A stretch of 64,000 bases of DNA from Proteus hauseri ATCC 700826. GTDB taxonomy: Bacteria > Pseudomonadota > Gammaproteobacteria > Enterobacterales > Enterobacteriaceae. The translations under genes were made by a program, and so were the position numbers. The stretch lies in assembly GCF_001654965.1 (NCBI RefSeq), contig NZ_LXEV01000004.1, positions 1 to 64,000 of the forward strand, read 5' to 3'. A model generated the notes under the pieces. That model saw only the letters and a program-made list of their open reading frames with translations, was not told the origin of the DNA and ran no database searches. Positions 44,460 to 55,109 of the stretch are shown here, in pieces. Numbering within the stretch: the first letter of the stretch is position 1; every line of letters begins with the position of its first letter.

Positions 44460-45161
44460 ATGATTTATCTACGCAAAGCAAACGAAAGAGGACATGCTAA
44501 TCATGGTTGGCTAGATAGCTGGCATACCTTCTCTTTCGCAAATTATTATGATCAAAACTTTATGGGTTTTTCTGCTTTACGCGTGATTAACGAAGATCGC
44601 GTTATTGCAGGTGAAGGTTTCGGTACGCATCCTCATAAAGATATGGAAATTTTAACCTATGTACTTGAAGGTAATATTGAACATAAAGACAGCATGGGTA
44701 ACAAAGAAAATGTACCGGCTGGTGAATTTCAGATAATGAGTGCAGGTACTGGTATTACTCATTCTGAATATAATCCTAATCATCAGCAAGGGCTGCATTT
44801 TTACCAAATTTGGATTATGCCAGACACCGTAGGTATTACACCGCGTTACGCTCAACGCCGCTTTGATACAACAGAAAGCAAGCAGTTGATCTTATCGCCA
44901 GATGCTCGTAATGGTTCGTTAAAAGTTTTTCAAGATATGACGCTATGGCGTTGGAACTTGAAAAAAGGCGAGCTAGCCGAATATCAACCAGAACAAGGTC
45001 GAAATGTTTGGTTACAAATAGTAAAAGGTAAAATAACTATTAATGACACAATTGCGACCACGAGTGATGGTGTTGCTATCTCAAATGAGGATATTATTCG
45101 TTTCGTTGGCGACGAAGACAGTGAGGTTTTACTGTTTGATTTGCCAGCAGTAACAGCATAG
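44460..45161 (+). CDS. yhhW: Pirin-family protein, quercetin 2,3-dioxygenase type
   Basis: A 233-residue bicupin pirin matching E. coli YhhW: start MIYLRKANERGHANHGWLDS, metal-binding histidines in GTHPHKDMEILTYVLEG and the downstream HSEYNP motif. YhhW oxidises quercetin in vitro; the physiological role is unclear. I use the ATG at 44460 with AGAAGG upstream rather than the open-frame start at 44373. Confidence 0.92.
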   Translation: MIYLRKANERGHANHGWLDSWHTFSFANYYDQNFMGFSALRVINEDRVIAGEGFGTHPHKDMEILTYVLEGNIEHKDSMGNKENVPAGEFQIMSAGTGITHSEYNPNHQQGLHFYQIWIMPDTVGITPRYAQRRFDTTESKQLILSPDARNGSLKVFQDMTLWRWNLKKGELAEYQPEQGRNVWLQIVKGKITINDTIATTSDGVAISNEDIIRFVGDEDSEVLLFDLPAVTA

Positions 45162-45227
45162 TTGGGTTACCACCCTAAAGTCACTTTTTCTCTAAACAAC
45201 CTATTTCACTTTGTTTTCTTTTAAATC

Positions 45228-45253
45228 CCCTGAATGACGAAAGTAGTTCAGGG
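45228..45253 (+). terminator. Terminator after yhhW
   Basis: CCCTGAA (45228-45234) pairs with TTCAGGG (45247-45253), followed by eight T residues. Confidence 0.75.
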
Positions 45254-45283
45254 TTTTTTTTACTTATTTTTCGGTAAAAAAAT

Positions 45284-45311
45284 CCCAAAGTGGCAAACTA
45301 CCGACTTTGGG
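45284..45311 (-). terminator. Terminator after pckA
   Basis: CCCAAAGT (45284-45291) pairs with ACTTTGGG (45304-45311). On the minus strand it is followed by a U-run, the complement of 45276-45282. Confidence 0.7.
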
Positions 45312-45349
45312 ACTGTATGATTAATGACTACTTAGCAATTAACTAATAA

Positions 45350-46969
45350 CTAACGTTTGGGTCCAACTTTTGTGAGAGCCTGACCTGCTGGTGTATCCGT
45401 ATATTTATCGAAGTTTTTCACAAAACGATCTGCGAGATCGTCTGCTTTTACATCCCATTGAGTTTTATCTGCATAAGTATCACGAGGATCTAAAATCTCA
45501 CCATTAACACCAGGTAGCGCTGTTGGGATCTCTAAATCAAACACTGGTAATGTTTTCGTTGGCGCTTTATCAATATCACCACTTAAGATGGCATCAATAA
45601 TCGCACGGGTATCTTTAATTGAAATACGTTTACCTGTTCCATTCCACCCCGTATTAACAAGATAAGCTTTAGCACCTGAATCTTGCATACGTTTTACTAA
45701 TACTTCAGCATATTGCGTTGGGTGCAAAGATAAGAAAGCCGCACCAAAACATGCAGAAAATGTTGGTGTAGGTTCTGTTACACCACGCTCTGTACCTGCT
45801 AATTTTGCGGTAAAACCAGATAAGAAGTGATATTGCGTTTGCTCTGGTGTTAACCGTGAAACCGGGGGTAATACACCAAAGGCGTCTGCCGTTAAGAAAA
45901 TAACTTTCTTAGCATGACCCGCTTTAGAAACTGGTTTTACGATATTATCGATGTGATAAATGGGATAAGAAACTCGGGTATTTTCTGTTTTTGTGCCGTC
46001 GTCAAAATCAACTGAACCGTCAGATAACACCACTACGTTTTCTAATAGAGCATCGCGTTTAATTGCACCGTAAATATCTGGCTCGGCTTCTTTTGAAAGA
46101 TGAATAGTTTTTGCATAGCATCCACCTTCAAAGTTAAATACGCCGTCATCATCCCAACCGTGTTCATCATCACCAATCAGTTTACGCTTAGGATCTGTAG
46201 AAAGTGTAGTTTTGCCTGTACCCGATAAACCAAAGAATATGGCAACATCTCCACTTTCACCAACGTTTGCAGAACAGTGCATAGAGGCGATGCCTTTAAG
46301 AGGAAGGAAGTAGTTCATCATAGAGAACATCCCTTTCTTCATTTCACCACCGTACCAAGTACCACCAATTAACTGAATGCGTTCAGTTAAATTAAATGCA
46401 ACAAAGTTCTCTGAATTCAGCCCTTGTGCTTTCCAATTTGGATTTGTACATTTCGCACCGTTCATCACAATAAAGTCTGGTGTAAAATTCACCAACTCTT
46501 CTTGTTCAGGGCGAATAAACATATTCTTAACAAAATGCGCCTGCCAAGCCACTTCCGTAATGAAACGAACTTTTAAGCGAGTGTCTGCGTTGGCACCACA
46601 AAAAGCATCAACAACAAACAATCGTTTGCCTGATAGCTGTTCAGTAACTAATGATTTTAAATCAGCCCAAACCTCTTGAGATAACGGCTTATTATCATTT
46701 TTACCTTTACCCTGATCAGCCCACCAAACTGTGTCACGGGTTATATCATCACGAACAATGTATTTATCTTTCGGAGAACGTCCAGTGAAAATACCAGTAT
46801 CAACGGCAATAGCACCTAATGAAGTTAAGGTACCACGCTCATAACCTGTTAATTCAGGTTTAGTTTCTTCATCAAATAACAGCTCATAGCTAGGGTTATA
46901 AACGATTTCACTAATGTCATGGATACCATACTGCTGGAGATCCTTTGGGGTAAGACCTTTAACGCTCAT
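45350..46969 (-). CDS. pckA: Phosphoenolpyruvate carboxykinase (ATP)
   Basis: A 539-residue enzyme of the ATP-dependent PEPCK family, same length class as E. coli PckA (540). It has the kinase P-loop [13 protein letters not shown], the metal-binding DDEHGW segment and the substrate region [10 protein letters not shown] near residue 65. It converts oxaloacetate to PEP, the first step of gluconeogenesis. It is a single gene with its own terminator. Confidence 0.95.
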   Translation of the reverse strand: MSVKGLTPKDLQQYGIHDISEIVYNPSYELLFDEETKPELTGYERGTLTSLGAIAVDTGIFTGRSPKDKYIVRDDITRDTVWWADQGKGKNDNKPLSQEVWADLKSLVTEQLSGKRLFVVDAFCGANADTRLKVRFITEVAWQAHFVKNMFIRPEQEELVNFTPDFIVMNGAKCTNPNWKAQGLNSENFVAFNLTERIQLIGGTWYGGEMKKGMFSMMNYFLPLKGIASMHCSANVGESGDVAIFFGLSGTGKTTLSTDPKRKLIGDDEHGWDDDGVFNFEGGCYAKTIHLSKEAEPDIYGAIKRDALLENVVVLSDGSVDFDDGTKTENTRVSYPIYHIDNIVKPVSKAGHAKKVIFLTADAFGVLPPVSRLTPEQTQYHFLSGFTAKLAGTERGVTEPTPTFSACFGAAFLSLHPTQYAEVLVKRMQDSGAKAYLVNTGWNGTGKRISIKDTRAIIDAILSGDIDKAPTKTLPVFDLEIPTALPGVNGEILDPRDTYADKTQWDVKADDLADRFVKNFDKYTDTPAGQALTKVGPKR

Positions 46970-47126
46970 AGTTTTGCTCCTGATAAATAGACTTTTCTAT
47001 GAACAATATTAAGGTGTTACGATTTATTAACAGCGATTGTTATCAATATTTTGAAAATTTATAATTTTTTTATGTTCAGAACGAGAGCTAATGCACAAAA
47101 CTACAGTAAAATTGTTGAATAAAAAA

Positions 47127-47144
47127 GGGTGCAAAATAGCACCC
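47127..47144 (-). terminator. Terminator after hslO
   Basis: GGGTGC (47127-47132) pairs with GCACCC (47139-47144); on the minus strand a long U-run follows. Confidence 0.75.
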
Positions 47145-47173
47145 TTCTTATAATATCACCTTGCTAAATCGAA

Positions 47174-48061
47174 TCAGTGCAATTCTGACTTATCTAACTT
47201 ATTGATATTCTTAACATCATCTTCATTGAAGATGTAGTGTGTACCACAATACTCGCACTCCATATCAATATTTCCTTGTTCTTGCAACAGGTGATTCACA
47301 TCTTCTTCTGACAATGTTACTAATGTATCTTCACATCTTTCTCGAGAACAAGTACAACGAAATTCAACACGTTGAGGCTCATAAAGCGTCACATCTTCTT
47401 CATGATATAAACGATGCAATATCTCTTTAGTATCAAGAGTAAATAGCTCTTCTGCTTTTATCGTATGGGTCAGTTGAGTCAATAATTCAAAATGTTCCGC
47501 AGTCTGTTCTACTGAGTGTTCTTCAGTAGCCGGTAGCACTTGCAATAGCATACCAGCCGCTGCGGCTTTACCCGCTTGCATACCACTACGAATAAAGACT
47601 TGAGTAGGTAGCTGCTCAGACTGTTTAAAGTAGTTATCAATACAAGCTTCTATGGTTTCACCATCAAGGGCAACAATCCCCTGATAACGTTCACCTTTTT
47701 TAGGTGTAACAGTGATAACCATAAAACCATTACCGATCATCTCTTTTAGTGTACTTCCTGCTTTAACATCTTCTTCTCCAACGCGTGCAACACCGCGCAT
47801 TTGTTGGTTGTTATTACCATTAATTACGACCAAACGAACAGGGCCATCACCTTGTAATTGAACCGTAATATCTCCTTCAAATTTAAGCGTTGCTGTTAAC
47901 AAACTTGTTGCAACGAGTAAATCACCCAGAAGACATTGAACTGGCTCAGGATAATGATGATTTTCTAACATTGATTGATAGGTTTCAGTCACATTGACTA
48001 TTTCACCGCGTACCGCGTTTTTTTCAAATAAAAAACGTGATAAAGAGTCTTTTTTAGACAT
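47174..48061 (-). CDS. hslO: Redox-regulated chaperone Hsp33
   Basis: A 295-residue Hsp33. The zinc redox switch is complete at the C-terminus: CTC in [11 protein letters not shown] and CEYC in [13 protein letters not shown]. Under oxidative unfolding the cysteines form disulfides and activate holdase function. The N-terminal core contains the typical [17 protein letters not shown]-like and [13 protein letters not shown] segments. hslR lies 26 bp upstream on the same strand, so both are co-transcribed. Confidence 0.94.
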   Translation of the reverse strand: MSKKDSLSRFLFEKNAVRGEIVNVTETYQSMLENHHYPEPVQCLLGDLLVATSLLTATLKFEGDITVQLQGDGPVRLVVINGNNNQQMRGVARVGEEDVKAGSTLKEMIGNGFMVITVTPKKGERYQGIVALDGETIEACIDNYFKQSEQLPTQVFIRSGMQAGKAAAAGMLLQVLPATEEHSVEQTAEHFELLTQLTHTIKAEELFTLDTKEILHRLYHEEDVTLYEPQRVEFRCTCSRERCEDTLVTLSEEDVNHLLQEQGNIDMECEYCGTHYIFNEDDVKNINKLDKSELH

Positions 48062-48087
48062 AATTTTCTCTCATTTCAGGGAGTCGG

Positions 48088-48501
48088 TTAATCCGACTCT
48101 TGTAAATTTGTCTGTTTGAAGCGAAGTAAGGTGCGTCTTTCCTTTTTATCAGGACGACGTTCAGGATGAGGCATTGTTAACGCATTCATTTTTCTTGCTA
48201 GAGCAATTTTTTCTCTTTTAGCAATACTCTCTGGCGTTTCGCAATACAGCGCTTGTGCTTGTGTAGCACCTTGTCGCTGTGCACTTACCATTAAAATGGT
48301 TACCGTCCGTTCATCATTACCTTGTCGTAAACGTATTTCAGCACCGACTTCAACGGTTTTACTCGGTTTACCTCGCACACCATTATAATGGACTTTACCG
48401 CCCTCAATCATTGTGCGTGCGATAGCGCGTGTTTTATAAAAACGCGCAGCCCAAAGCCATTTATCTAAACGGACACCGCTTTCTTGCGATAGTTGACTCA
48501 T
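48088..48501 (-). CDS. hslR: Ribosome-associated heat shock protein Hsp15
   Basis: A 137-residue basic protein with an S4 RNA-binding domain (about 8-60, VRLDKWLWAARFYKTRAIARTM) and a long basic C-terminal tail. Hsp15 binds 50S subunits carrying stalled nascent chains. It precedes hslO in the same transcription unit, as in E. coli; the yrfG gene found upstream in E. coli is absent here. Confidence 0.93.
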   Translation of the reverse strand: MSQLSQESGVRLDKWLWAARFYKTRAIARTMIEGGKVHYNGVRGKPSKTVEVGAEIRLRQGNDERTVTILMVSAQRQGATQAQALYCETPESIAKREKIALARKMNALTMPHPERRPDKKERRTLLRFKQTNLQESD

Positions 48502-48566
48502 CCTTTCTCCTTAAGCTTCTTTGTGAAGGCGATAGTGATAACACATAGCCTTCCACAACAAAGTAC

Positions 48567-50675
48567 TTACTGAGGAGGGCGATAAAAACAGTGCTCGTAA
48601 TAGAGACTGATTTTATTCATGCGTTGGTTATTATGTCGCCGACGCCGGATGATAAGAAATAGGTTCAACATAAGGAACCCTATAGCAACGAGTAATAATA
48701 ACGTATTACCGATATAATATAACATCGTCATTGAGTCTGGCAGGCTATGCAAAAAGATCTGTAAAGTACCATTCGCATCAACAACCATTCCGGTGATAAC
48801 ACCACCAGTATCAAAAGGTGTATGTAATAAAATATCTGATAAACGCTGAAGTTCTCGCCATTGTTCTAGCGGGGTTGGTTCAAATACAGAATTTGAATTT
48901 GACGCGTAATCAACGAGCTGCTTTCTTTCATCACTGATTAACAGCACACCTCCTGGTGGAGGGCTATTTAACAGTATTGCGGCTTTATCTATTTCTCTAT
49001 AGATAAAAGAAGATGTGGTGGTGTCGATGAGCTTTTCCAAGGCCTCAGCACTAACTGCACGTAATAAAACATTGGTACCCGTTAATTTGCCACTTTCTGC
49101 TCGTTGTACTAACGCTGGCCAATCATTGACGTTACTTAAATTAACTAACGCCATTTTAAGCCGAATACATTCATTTTCTCTTGGGCATAAATCTTGTGTT
49201 TTCAATATAATGCCATCGAAATTATCCAACAGATTCATACCCGATTTGGTAATTGCTTGTCCTAAACTTGGGTTCACCCGATTATTAGAAATAGGATGTA
49301 GCTGTTCTTCAACCATATGCAGTAAAGCTGCTGCTTTTTCTATCGTACTCGATTCTGGCATCGGCATCGGATTACTGTTATTCCAATAAATGCCTGAACA
49401 ATCAAAGGGAGCAAAAATTGTTTTATTATTTTTACTTGAAAGGTTAGGCGGCATATAGCACATCCCTACCCCTTTAGCCTGAATAATATCACCCACATGC
49501 AATGTTGTGGTTTCCAACTCTGTAAAATTAGTCACTAAATGAGGTTCGGTATCTTTCAACCATGAAAAACTTAATTTCATAGAAAGAGAAAGGGGTTGAT
49601 AAAGATACAACATCACAATAATAAACAGACTCCATAAAACGAAAATAATATTTTTAATATAACGTTTATATGGATAATTTTTTTCTTCATCATGCAAAGA
49701 AAGATAGCTACCTTGCTTTATTACATGATGATTAGGATACATTTCTAAATAAGTAACTTTATCAATATCATTTTGAATATAAGGCTCCCAGTGGGGGGGA
49801 TAAACAAGATCAATACCACCTAAAGAGATATTTTTAACTTGCCCATGATCAAAGTTACCAAAAAGCCCCCAACGCTTTAAACGACCTTTAAAACAGTGAA
49901 CTTCTTGTTTACGTGGTTTAATTAGTGGCCGGTGAATAAGAAATATTCCGAGAAGAAAAAAGGCACCACCAGTTGCTAAAATTAAAGGGAGAAAAACTTG
50001 GGGCATCATCAATGCTGTTAGCCATAATGTCAGCCCAATGCAAACAAAAGAGCCATCCCAAAAGCCTGATGAATTATGTAATCGGTACTCTTCGTTAGTT
50101 TCTTCACGGATCTGCAATAAATGGGCTGCATCACCCTCATTTTTTTGAATGGTTGATGAACCATTTGCTAATATAGGTTCTGAAAGTTGTTTTAAGCTTA
50201 ATGCAGAAAAATGTGATTTCTCATCTTTTAGAAAGTGCCCATTAACACCCACAACAATAGGAATTGATGGGGTACAAACAACATCTAAAACATTCTCTTG
50301 TTGGAGATAAGGAACTAATAAAGGGGGAATGTGGATTTCTACGGCATCAATATAATAGCGCCAATGGTTTAACCCTTCGGCAGAACCAGCAAATCGGTTA
50401 ACGATATTTCGTAATGTCGTCACCACCTCGCCTTTGGCAGGTATTTCAGGAAAGTTTTGTAATGAATAACCTGAAGAGAAATCCGATGTACCAAAATAAG
50501 ATAAATAATCAGCAATAAGCCCATAATCATCTGGGGTAAGTTTACGATGAGTGGGTTTTGCAAGCGAGGGAAGATGATGTGAGTCATCAAGCCGCCTTCT
50601 TTTAAAGAATAGAAAGGCGGCCATTATAAATAGGCTAATCATAAAGATAGCCAATATAATGACTGATAATCTCAT
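48567..50675 (-). CDS. umoB: IgaA/UmoB family membrane regulator of the Rcs pathway
   Basis: A 702-residue inner-membrane protein with an N-terminal helix (1-24), a helical pair near 180-225, another near 345-365, a large periplasmic domain (about 370-640) and a C-terminal helix. This is the topology of IgaA/YrfF, which holds the Rcs phosphorelay off. In Proteus mirabilis the homologue, UmoB, raises flhDC expression and swarming. I place the start at the ATG at 50675 (MRLSVIILAIFMISLF, GGGGA upstream), not the in-frame start at 50747. Three cysteines in the periplasmic part (GMCYMPP, FDCSGIYW, DLCPRENECI region) are likely disulfide partners. Confidence 0.9.
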   Translation of the reverse strand: MRLSVIILAIFMISLFIMAAFLFFKRRRLDDSHHLPSLAKPTHRKLTPDDYGLIADYLSYFGTSDFSSGYSLQNFPEIPAKGEVVTTLRNIVNRFAGSAEGLNHWRYYIDAVEIHIPPLLVPYLQQENVLDVVCTPSIPIVVGVNGHFLKDEKSHFSALSLKQLSEPILANGSSTIQKNEGDAAHLLQIREETNEEYRLHNSSGFWDGSFVCIGLTLWLTALMMPQVFLPLILATGGAFFLLGIFLIHRPLIKPRKQEVHCFKGRLKRWGLFGNFDHGQVKNISLGGIDLVYPPHWEPYIQNDIDKVTYLEMYPNHHVIKQGSYLSLHDEEKNYPYKRYIKNIIFVLWSLFIIVMLYLYQPLSLSMKLSFSWLKDTEPHLVTNFTELETTTLHVGDIIQAKGVGMCYMPPNLSSKNNKTIFAPFDCSGIYWNNSNPMPMPESSTIEKAAALLHMVEEQLHPISNNRVNPSLGQAITKSGMNLLDNFDGIILKTQDLCPRENECIRLKMALVNLSNVNDWPALVQRAESGKLTGTNVLLRAVSAEALEKLIDTTTSSFIYREIDKAAILLNSPPPGGVLLISDERKQLVDYASNSNSVFEPTPLEQWRELQRLSDILLHTPFDTGGVITGMVVDANGTLQIFLHSLPDSMTMLYYIGNTLLLLVAIGFLMLNLFLIIRRRRHNNQRMNKISLYYEHCFYRPPQ

Positions 50676-51029
50676 TTTTTCCCCATGCTTATACTGATGC
50701 TGCGTAATAACAATAACAAAATTGAAACCCTGCCTAACATAAGGCAATTCCTATTCTTTTGTTCTATTTTTTATTTAAATACAATAGATTATATTTTTGT
50801 AGTCGCGTTATAATTTATAACTCTTATCAATTTTATATCCGCCTACTGCGCTATCTTCAATTAAAATAGCGAATCAATAAATAATAATATTCTCAAAAAA
50901 TCAATCAATAACTGGGTGTAGTAGCGGAGTGTACTCAATTTTCCCTTAAAAGCTAAATCTAATTGTTAGATTTATTTTGTCATTAATGTGTTAAATTCGG
51001 GTTAATCTCTTTTATTGTCAGGGGCTGTT
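50676..51029. other. Divergent umoB/nudE promoter region
   Basis: About 350 bp, AT-rich, without a gene or clear RNA. It must contain promoters for both genes. Confidence 0.45.
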
Positions 51030-51581
51030 ATGAACCAACTAAAAAAACCAAATATACTTAATATTGATAACATTGCCCGTTCTCGATTATTTCAGATCCA
51101 ATCCGTTAATCTGGAATTTAGTAACGGGGAAAAACGTATTTACGAGCGTATGAAACCCGCTAATCGTGAGGCGGTGATGATTGTTCCAATTATTGATGAT
51201 CACCTTATTCTTATTCGTGAATATGCTGTTGGTATCGAAAGCTATGATTTTGGTTTTCCTAAAGGAGCGATTGATCCAGGCGAAAATGCAATTCAAGCAG
51301 CTAACCGAGAACTCAAAGAAGAAATTGGTTATGGTGCCCACTGTTTAACTGAAATTGCAAAGCTCTCTATGGCTCCTTCTTATTTTTCTAGCAAAATGAA
51401 TATTGTTATTGCTGATAAGCTTTATCCAGAACAACTTGAAGGTGACGAGCCGGAACCATTGATTCAAATTCGTTGGCCTATCGCAAAAATGATGGATTTA
51501 CTCGATCACCCAGATTTTACTGAAGCACGCAGTGTCAGTGCGCTATTTCTGGCTCATCGCTTTTTACAAAAACAGCAATAG
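51030..51581 (+). CDS. nudE: ADP compounds hydrolase NudE
   Basis: A 183-residue Nudix hydrolase. The Nudix box is complete: GAIDPGENAIQAANRELKEE followed by IGYG. NudE hydrolyses ADP-ribose, NADH and Ap3A-type compounds. The ATG at 51030 with AGGGG upstream is preferred; a TTG at 51015 would only add five residues. It converges with mrcA, as in E. coli where the genes are neighbours. Confidence 0.93.
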   Translation: MNQLKKPNILNIDNIARSRLFQIQSVNLEFSNGEKRIYERMKPANREAVMIVPIIDDHLILIREYAVGIESYDFGFPKGAIDPGENAIQAANRELKEEIGYGAHCLTEIAKLSMAPSYFSSKMNIVIADKLYPEQLEGDEPEPLIQIRWPIAKMMDLLDHPDFTEARSVSALFLAHRFLQKQQ

Positions 51582-51592
51582 TAATAGAAACT

Positions 51593-51622
51593 AAAAAGCC
51601 GGATTATTACATCCGGCTTTTT
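51593..51622. terminator. Bidirectional terminator between nudE and mrcA
   Basis: AAAAAGCCGGAT (51593-51604) pairs perfectly with ATCCGGCTTTTT (51611-51622), loop TATTAC, serving both convergent genes. Confidence 0.8.
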
Positions 51623-51633
51623 AACTAGATTAA

Positions 51634-54168
51634 TTAAAATAACTCATTAGATTCGCCGTTATCTTCAAAAATCTGTGTACCCACTTCGTTTTTTGCTCTT
51701 TCTGTTGGTTGTGTTCCTTCAATAAAATATTCTTTCATTGAAGGGCCATCACCAGCCAACTTACCTGTTTTTCTATCAATTTGAACCGCGACGATACCTT
51801 TTGGTGCTGGCATCATATTCACAGGAACGCCATCAAGTGCGACTTTCATAAAGTCATTCCAAATAGGTTGTGCGGTTTTAGCGCCCGCCTCTCCACCACT
51901 TGCTGCAGTACGCCCTAAATTACGACTGCTATCATCAAAACCAATCCATGCGGTTGCGACAATATTGGCACCATATCCAGAGAACCATGCATCTTTAGAG
52001 CTATTTGTGGTACCAGTTTTGCCACCAATATCTTGTCGTTTCAGATCACGCAAAGCTCGCCATCCTGTTCCCGACCAACCTGGTTCACCAACAAGGTTTG
52101 TTCTTAATGCATCATGCATTAAGAAGGCAAGAGGTGTACTGATAACATGAGGTGCATATTGGCTTTCTTGTACTGTTTCAGCTAATGGTGCAGCTTCTAA
52201 CTCGATGTCTGGTGCTACATTTGAAGGTTGAGCGGCTCTAGATTGCGCTACATTTTCCATGTAATCATCAGATAATGCGATAGAACGATTGGTATCACCA
52301 TAAATAACCGGAATATCGGTACATTCAGGACAGGCGATTTTAGGTTTAGCTGTAAATAACACTTCACCTTCAGCGTTTTCAATACGTTGAATAAAGTAAG
52401 GCTCGATTAAATAACCACCATTAGCCATAACGGCAAAACCACGAACCATCTGCATTGGCGTAAATGACGGGGAACCTAATGCTAATGACTCAGTTCTATC
52501 GATATTTTGATTAGGAAAGCCAAATCGTAATAAGTAATCAGCGGCATAATCCACCCCCATTGCACGCATGGCTCGTACCATAACAACGTTTTTAGACTGA
52601 CCTAATCCTTGACGTAAACGAATAGGCCCTGCATAGGTTGGAGGTGAATTTTTAGGACGCCAATCGGTGCCCGCACCTGCATCCCATCGGCTAATAGGTA
52701 GGTCATTAAGAAGCGTTGATAAGGTTAAACCTTTATCTAATGCTGCGGCATATAAGAAAGGTTTAATATTTGAACCGACTTGACGTAATGATTGAGAAAC
52801 ACGGTTAAATTTACTTATCTCAAAATCAAAACCACCAACCAGCGCAATGATACTGCCATCAAGCGGATTCAGTGCAACAAAAGCCGCATTTACACCTGGT
52901 AGTTGCCCTAAAACCCAGTTATTTGCATTATCTTGGCGAACCCATATTTGCTCACCCTCATGAACAACTGCATCCACTTTAGATGGTGTAGCACCTTGAG
53001 ATGTATCAGAAATAAATTTACGCGCCCAGCGTACCGCTTTTAAATCAAGCGAAATGGTGTCACCATTTTTTAATACGACCTTGGCTTCTTTAGCATCAGC
53101 CGATAATACAACGGCAGGAATAAGCGGACCATAAGCCTGAATTCCTTTTAATTTTTCGCTAATTGCTTTGCTATCCCAAGGCGTTTGCCCTGCACTCCAA
53201 AGTACTTCTTGTGCTCCGCGATAACCATGACGCATGTCATAATCAATAACGTTATCTCGTAACGCTTTTTCTGCTGAAAGCTGATCTTTTCGTATCACTG
53301 TGGTATAGATTTTATAGCCATCAGTATAAGCATTTTCACCATAGCTTTCATACATTTCCATTCTAACCATTTCAGTCAAATATGGAGCAGAAAAATCAAT
53401 TTGAGGCGCATGATATTTAGCAACAATAGGTTCTGCTTTAGCGCTCTCGTACTGTGCTCGAGTAATATAGTTCTCTTCAAACATACGTTGTAAAACAATA
53501 TTACGTCGTTTAAATGCACGATCATAAGAATAGAGAGGATTTAGCGTAGAAGGCGCCTTAGGTAACCCAGCAATCACTGCCATCTCACTTAAGCTAAGAT
53601 CATGAACACTTTTACCAAAATAGACATAAGCAGCAGCCCCCACCCCATAAGCACGGTTACCAAGATAAATTTTATTGAGATAAAGCTCTAAAATTTCATC
53701 TTTAGTTAACTCTTTTTCAATACGAATAGCTAAGAACGCTTCTTTAACTTTTCGCATTAATTTCTTTTCTGGTGTTAAAAAGAAATTTCGAGCTAATTGC
53801 TGTGTAATCGTACTAGCACCTTGTGATGCTTGTCCTGAGGTTAACGCGACCATTACCGCACGAGAAATACCTATTGGATCAATACCGTGGTGTTCACGAA
53901 AACGAGTGTCTTCTGTCGCAATAAAAGCATTAATTAACTGAGGTGGCATTTCCTGCAACGTCAGCGGTAAACGGCGCTTTTCACCGTATTGTGCCATCAA
54001 CTCTCCGTCTGCACTAAAAACCTGCATTGGGGTTTGTAGACGAACATCTTTTAATGTTGCTACATCTGGAAGCTCAGGCTCAACATACTTATACATACCG
54101 TATATCGAGGCTGCTCCCAAAATTATGCAAGCAAAAACGAAGATGAAAAAATATTTTAAGAACTTCAC
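51634..54168 (-). CDS. mrcA: Penicillin-binding protein 1A
   Basis: An 844-residue class A PBP. After a membrane helix (about 5-27) comes the glycosyltransferase domain with EDTRFREHHGIDP and GASTITQQLARNFFL, then an OB-like insert, then the transpeptidase domain with the acylation Ser466 (SNIK, 466-469) and KTGT at 717-720. It polymerises and cross-links peptidoglycan. It is divergent from the hof genes, as in E. coli. Confidence 0.95.
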   Translation of the reverse strand: MKFLKYFFIFVFACIILGAASIYGMYKYVEPELPDVATLKDVRLQTPMQVFSADGELMAQYGEKRRLPLTLQEMPPQLINAFIATEDTRFREHHGIDPIGISRAVMVALTSGQASQGASTITQQLARNFFLTPEKKLMRKVKEAFLAIRIEKELTKDEILELYLNKIYLGNRAYGVGAAAYVYFGKSVHDLSLSEMAVIAGLPKAPSTLNPLYSYDRAFKRRNIVLQRMFEENYITRAQYESAKAEPIVAKYHAPQIDFSAPYLTEMVRMEMYESYGENAYTDGYKIYTTVIRKDQLSAEKALRDNVIDYDMRHGYRGAQEVLWSAGQTPWDSKAISEKLKGIQAYGPLIPAVVLSADAKEAKVVLKNGDTISLDLKAVRWARKFISDTSQGATPSKVDAVVHEGEQIWVRQDNANNWVLGQLPGVNAAFVALNPLDGSIIALVGGFDFEISKFNRVSQSLRQVGSNIKPFLYAAALDKGLTLSTLLNDLPISRWDAGAGTDWRPKNSPPTYAGPIRLRQGLGQSKNVVMVRAMRAMGVDYAADYLLRFGFPNQNIDRTESLALGSPSFTPMQMVRGFAVMANGGYLIEPYFIQRIENAEGEVLFTAKPKIACPECTDIPVIYGDTNRSIALSDDYMENVAQSRAAQPSNVAPDIELEAAPLAETVQESQYAPHVISTPLAFLMHDALRTNLVGEPGWSGTGWRALRDLKRQDIGGKTGTTNSSKDAWFSGYGANIVATAWIGFDDSSRNLGRTAASGGEAGAKTAQPIWNDFMKVALDGVPVNMMPAPKGIVAVQIDRKTGKLAGDGPSMKEYFIEGTQPTERAKNEVGTQIFEDNGESNELF

Positions 54169-54284
54169 CTTAAATTTCCCATGTAATGTGGATTGGGCAG
54201 TTTATAAACAAACAGTGCGTAGTATAAAGGTAACGCCTTACTGAAAATAGGCTGTTACGAATTCAATCGATATGGATATCATTT

Positions 54285-55109
54285 ATGAAAACACTCAATC
54301 ACCAGATTGGTATTGAAATTAATATCAATTATATCAATGCAGTATTGGTCTCTCAGCAAGATAGACGGTGGAAAATCAATGCATTTTGGCAATTCCTTTT
54401 ACCTTTTAATAACAATATAGATCATTTAAAATTAAGAAATATCTTAAGGCCTTGGCGACAAACATTACCTCCCATCAATAATGTTACTGTCTCACTGCCT
54501 GATATTTATGAAAGTTATCATACTATTCCTTTACCTAACCCTATTTCTCTTACGCCAGCAGCGTGTTATCGGTTAGCTCAACTACATGCAACATCGCATA
54601 CACAAACAACCAAAACAGTGGTTAATTATGATTATCGGCAAAATAATCAAAATCTCGCCATTCATTTGTATCCTAAAAATCCTATTGACCACTATATTGC
54701 GTTATTTTCTAGCTTAAATTTAGCAATATCTGCCATCGACACGCCGGCTTGTTCATTACGTTATTTAGCGTCTTATCTTGGCTTACCCTCTAATTGCATA
54801 CTTATTTATTGTGAAGATAAAAAAATGTATTGGGTTTCATCCGATGAAAATATGCCGCATTACGGCACACTTTATTATGAAAATGAGAGAGCACAAGAAA
54901 TCTCTTTTCATCAACTAGCAAAGAAATATCAATGGCAGCGAGAACAGTGCTATTTCGCGGGCGATAATTCACATAATTTTAGCCATCTTATGCCTATTTG
55001 GCCTGATATTACGAACTCTCTTTTTCAAAAAGTAACGCAAAAAAAAGAACTTCCACTTATCGCATTAGGATTAGCATTAGGCCCGTGGGAGGAATTATGT
55101 ATCAAGTAA
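54285..55109 (+). CDS. hofM: PilM-like DNA-utilisation protein HofM
   Basis: A 274-residue actin-fold PilM/ComA-like protein. It begins MKTLNHQIGIEININYINAVL and has a nucleotide-fold segment IDTPACSLRYLASYLGL. It is the first gene of a pilus-assembly-like operon used in relatives for taking up DNA as a nutrient or for competence. Sequence divergence from E. coli HofM is high, so the call rests on both fold cues and gene order. Confidence 0.8.
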   Translation: MKTLNHQIGIEININYINAVLVSQQDRRWKINAFWQFLLPFNNNIDHLKLRNILRPWRQTLPPINNVTVSLPDIYESYHTIPLPNPISLTPAACYRLAQLHATSHTQTTKTVVNYDYRQNNQNLAIHLYPKNPIDHYIALFSSLNLAISAIDTPACSLRYLASYLGLPSNCILIYCEDKKMYWVSSDENMPHYGTLYYENERAQEISFHQLAKKYQWQREQCYFAGDNSHNFSHLMPIWPDITNSLFQKVTQKKELPLIALGLALGPWEELCIK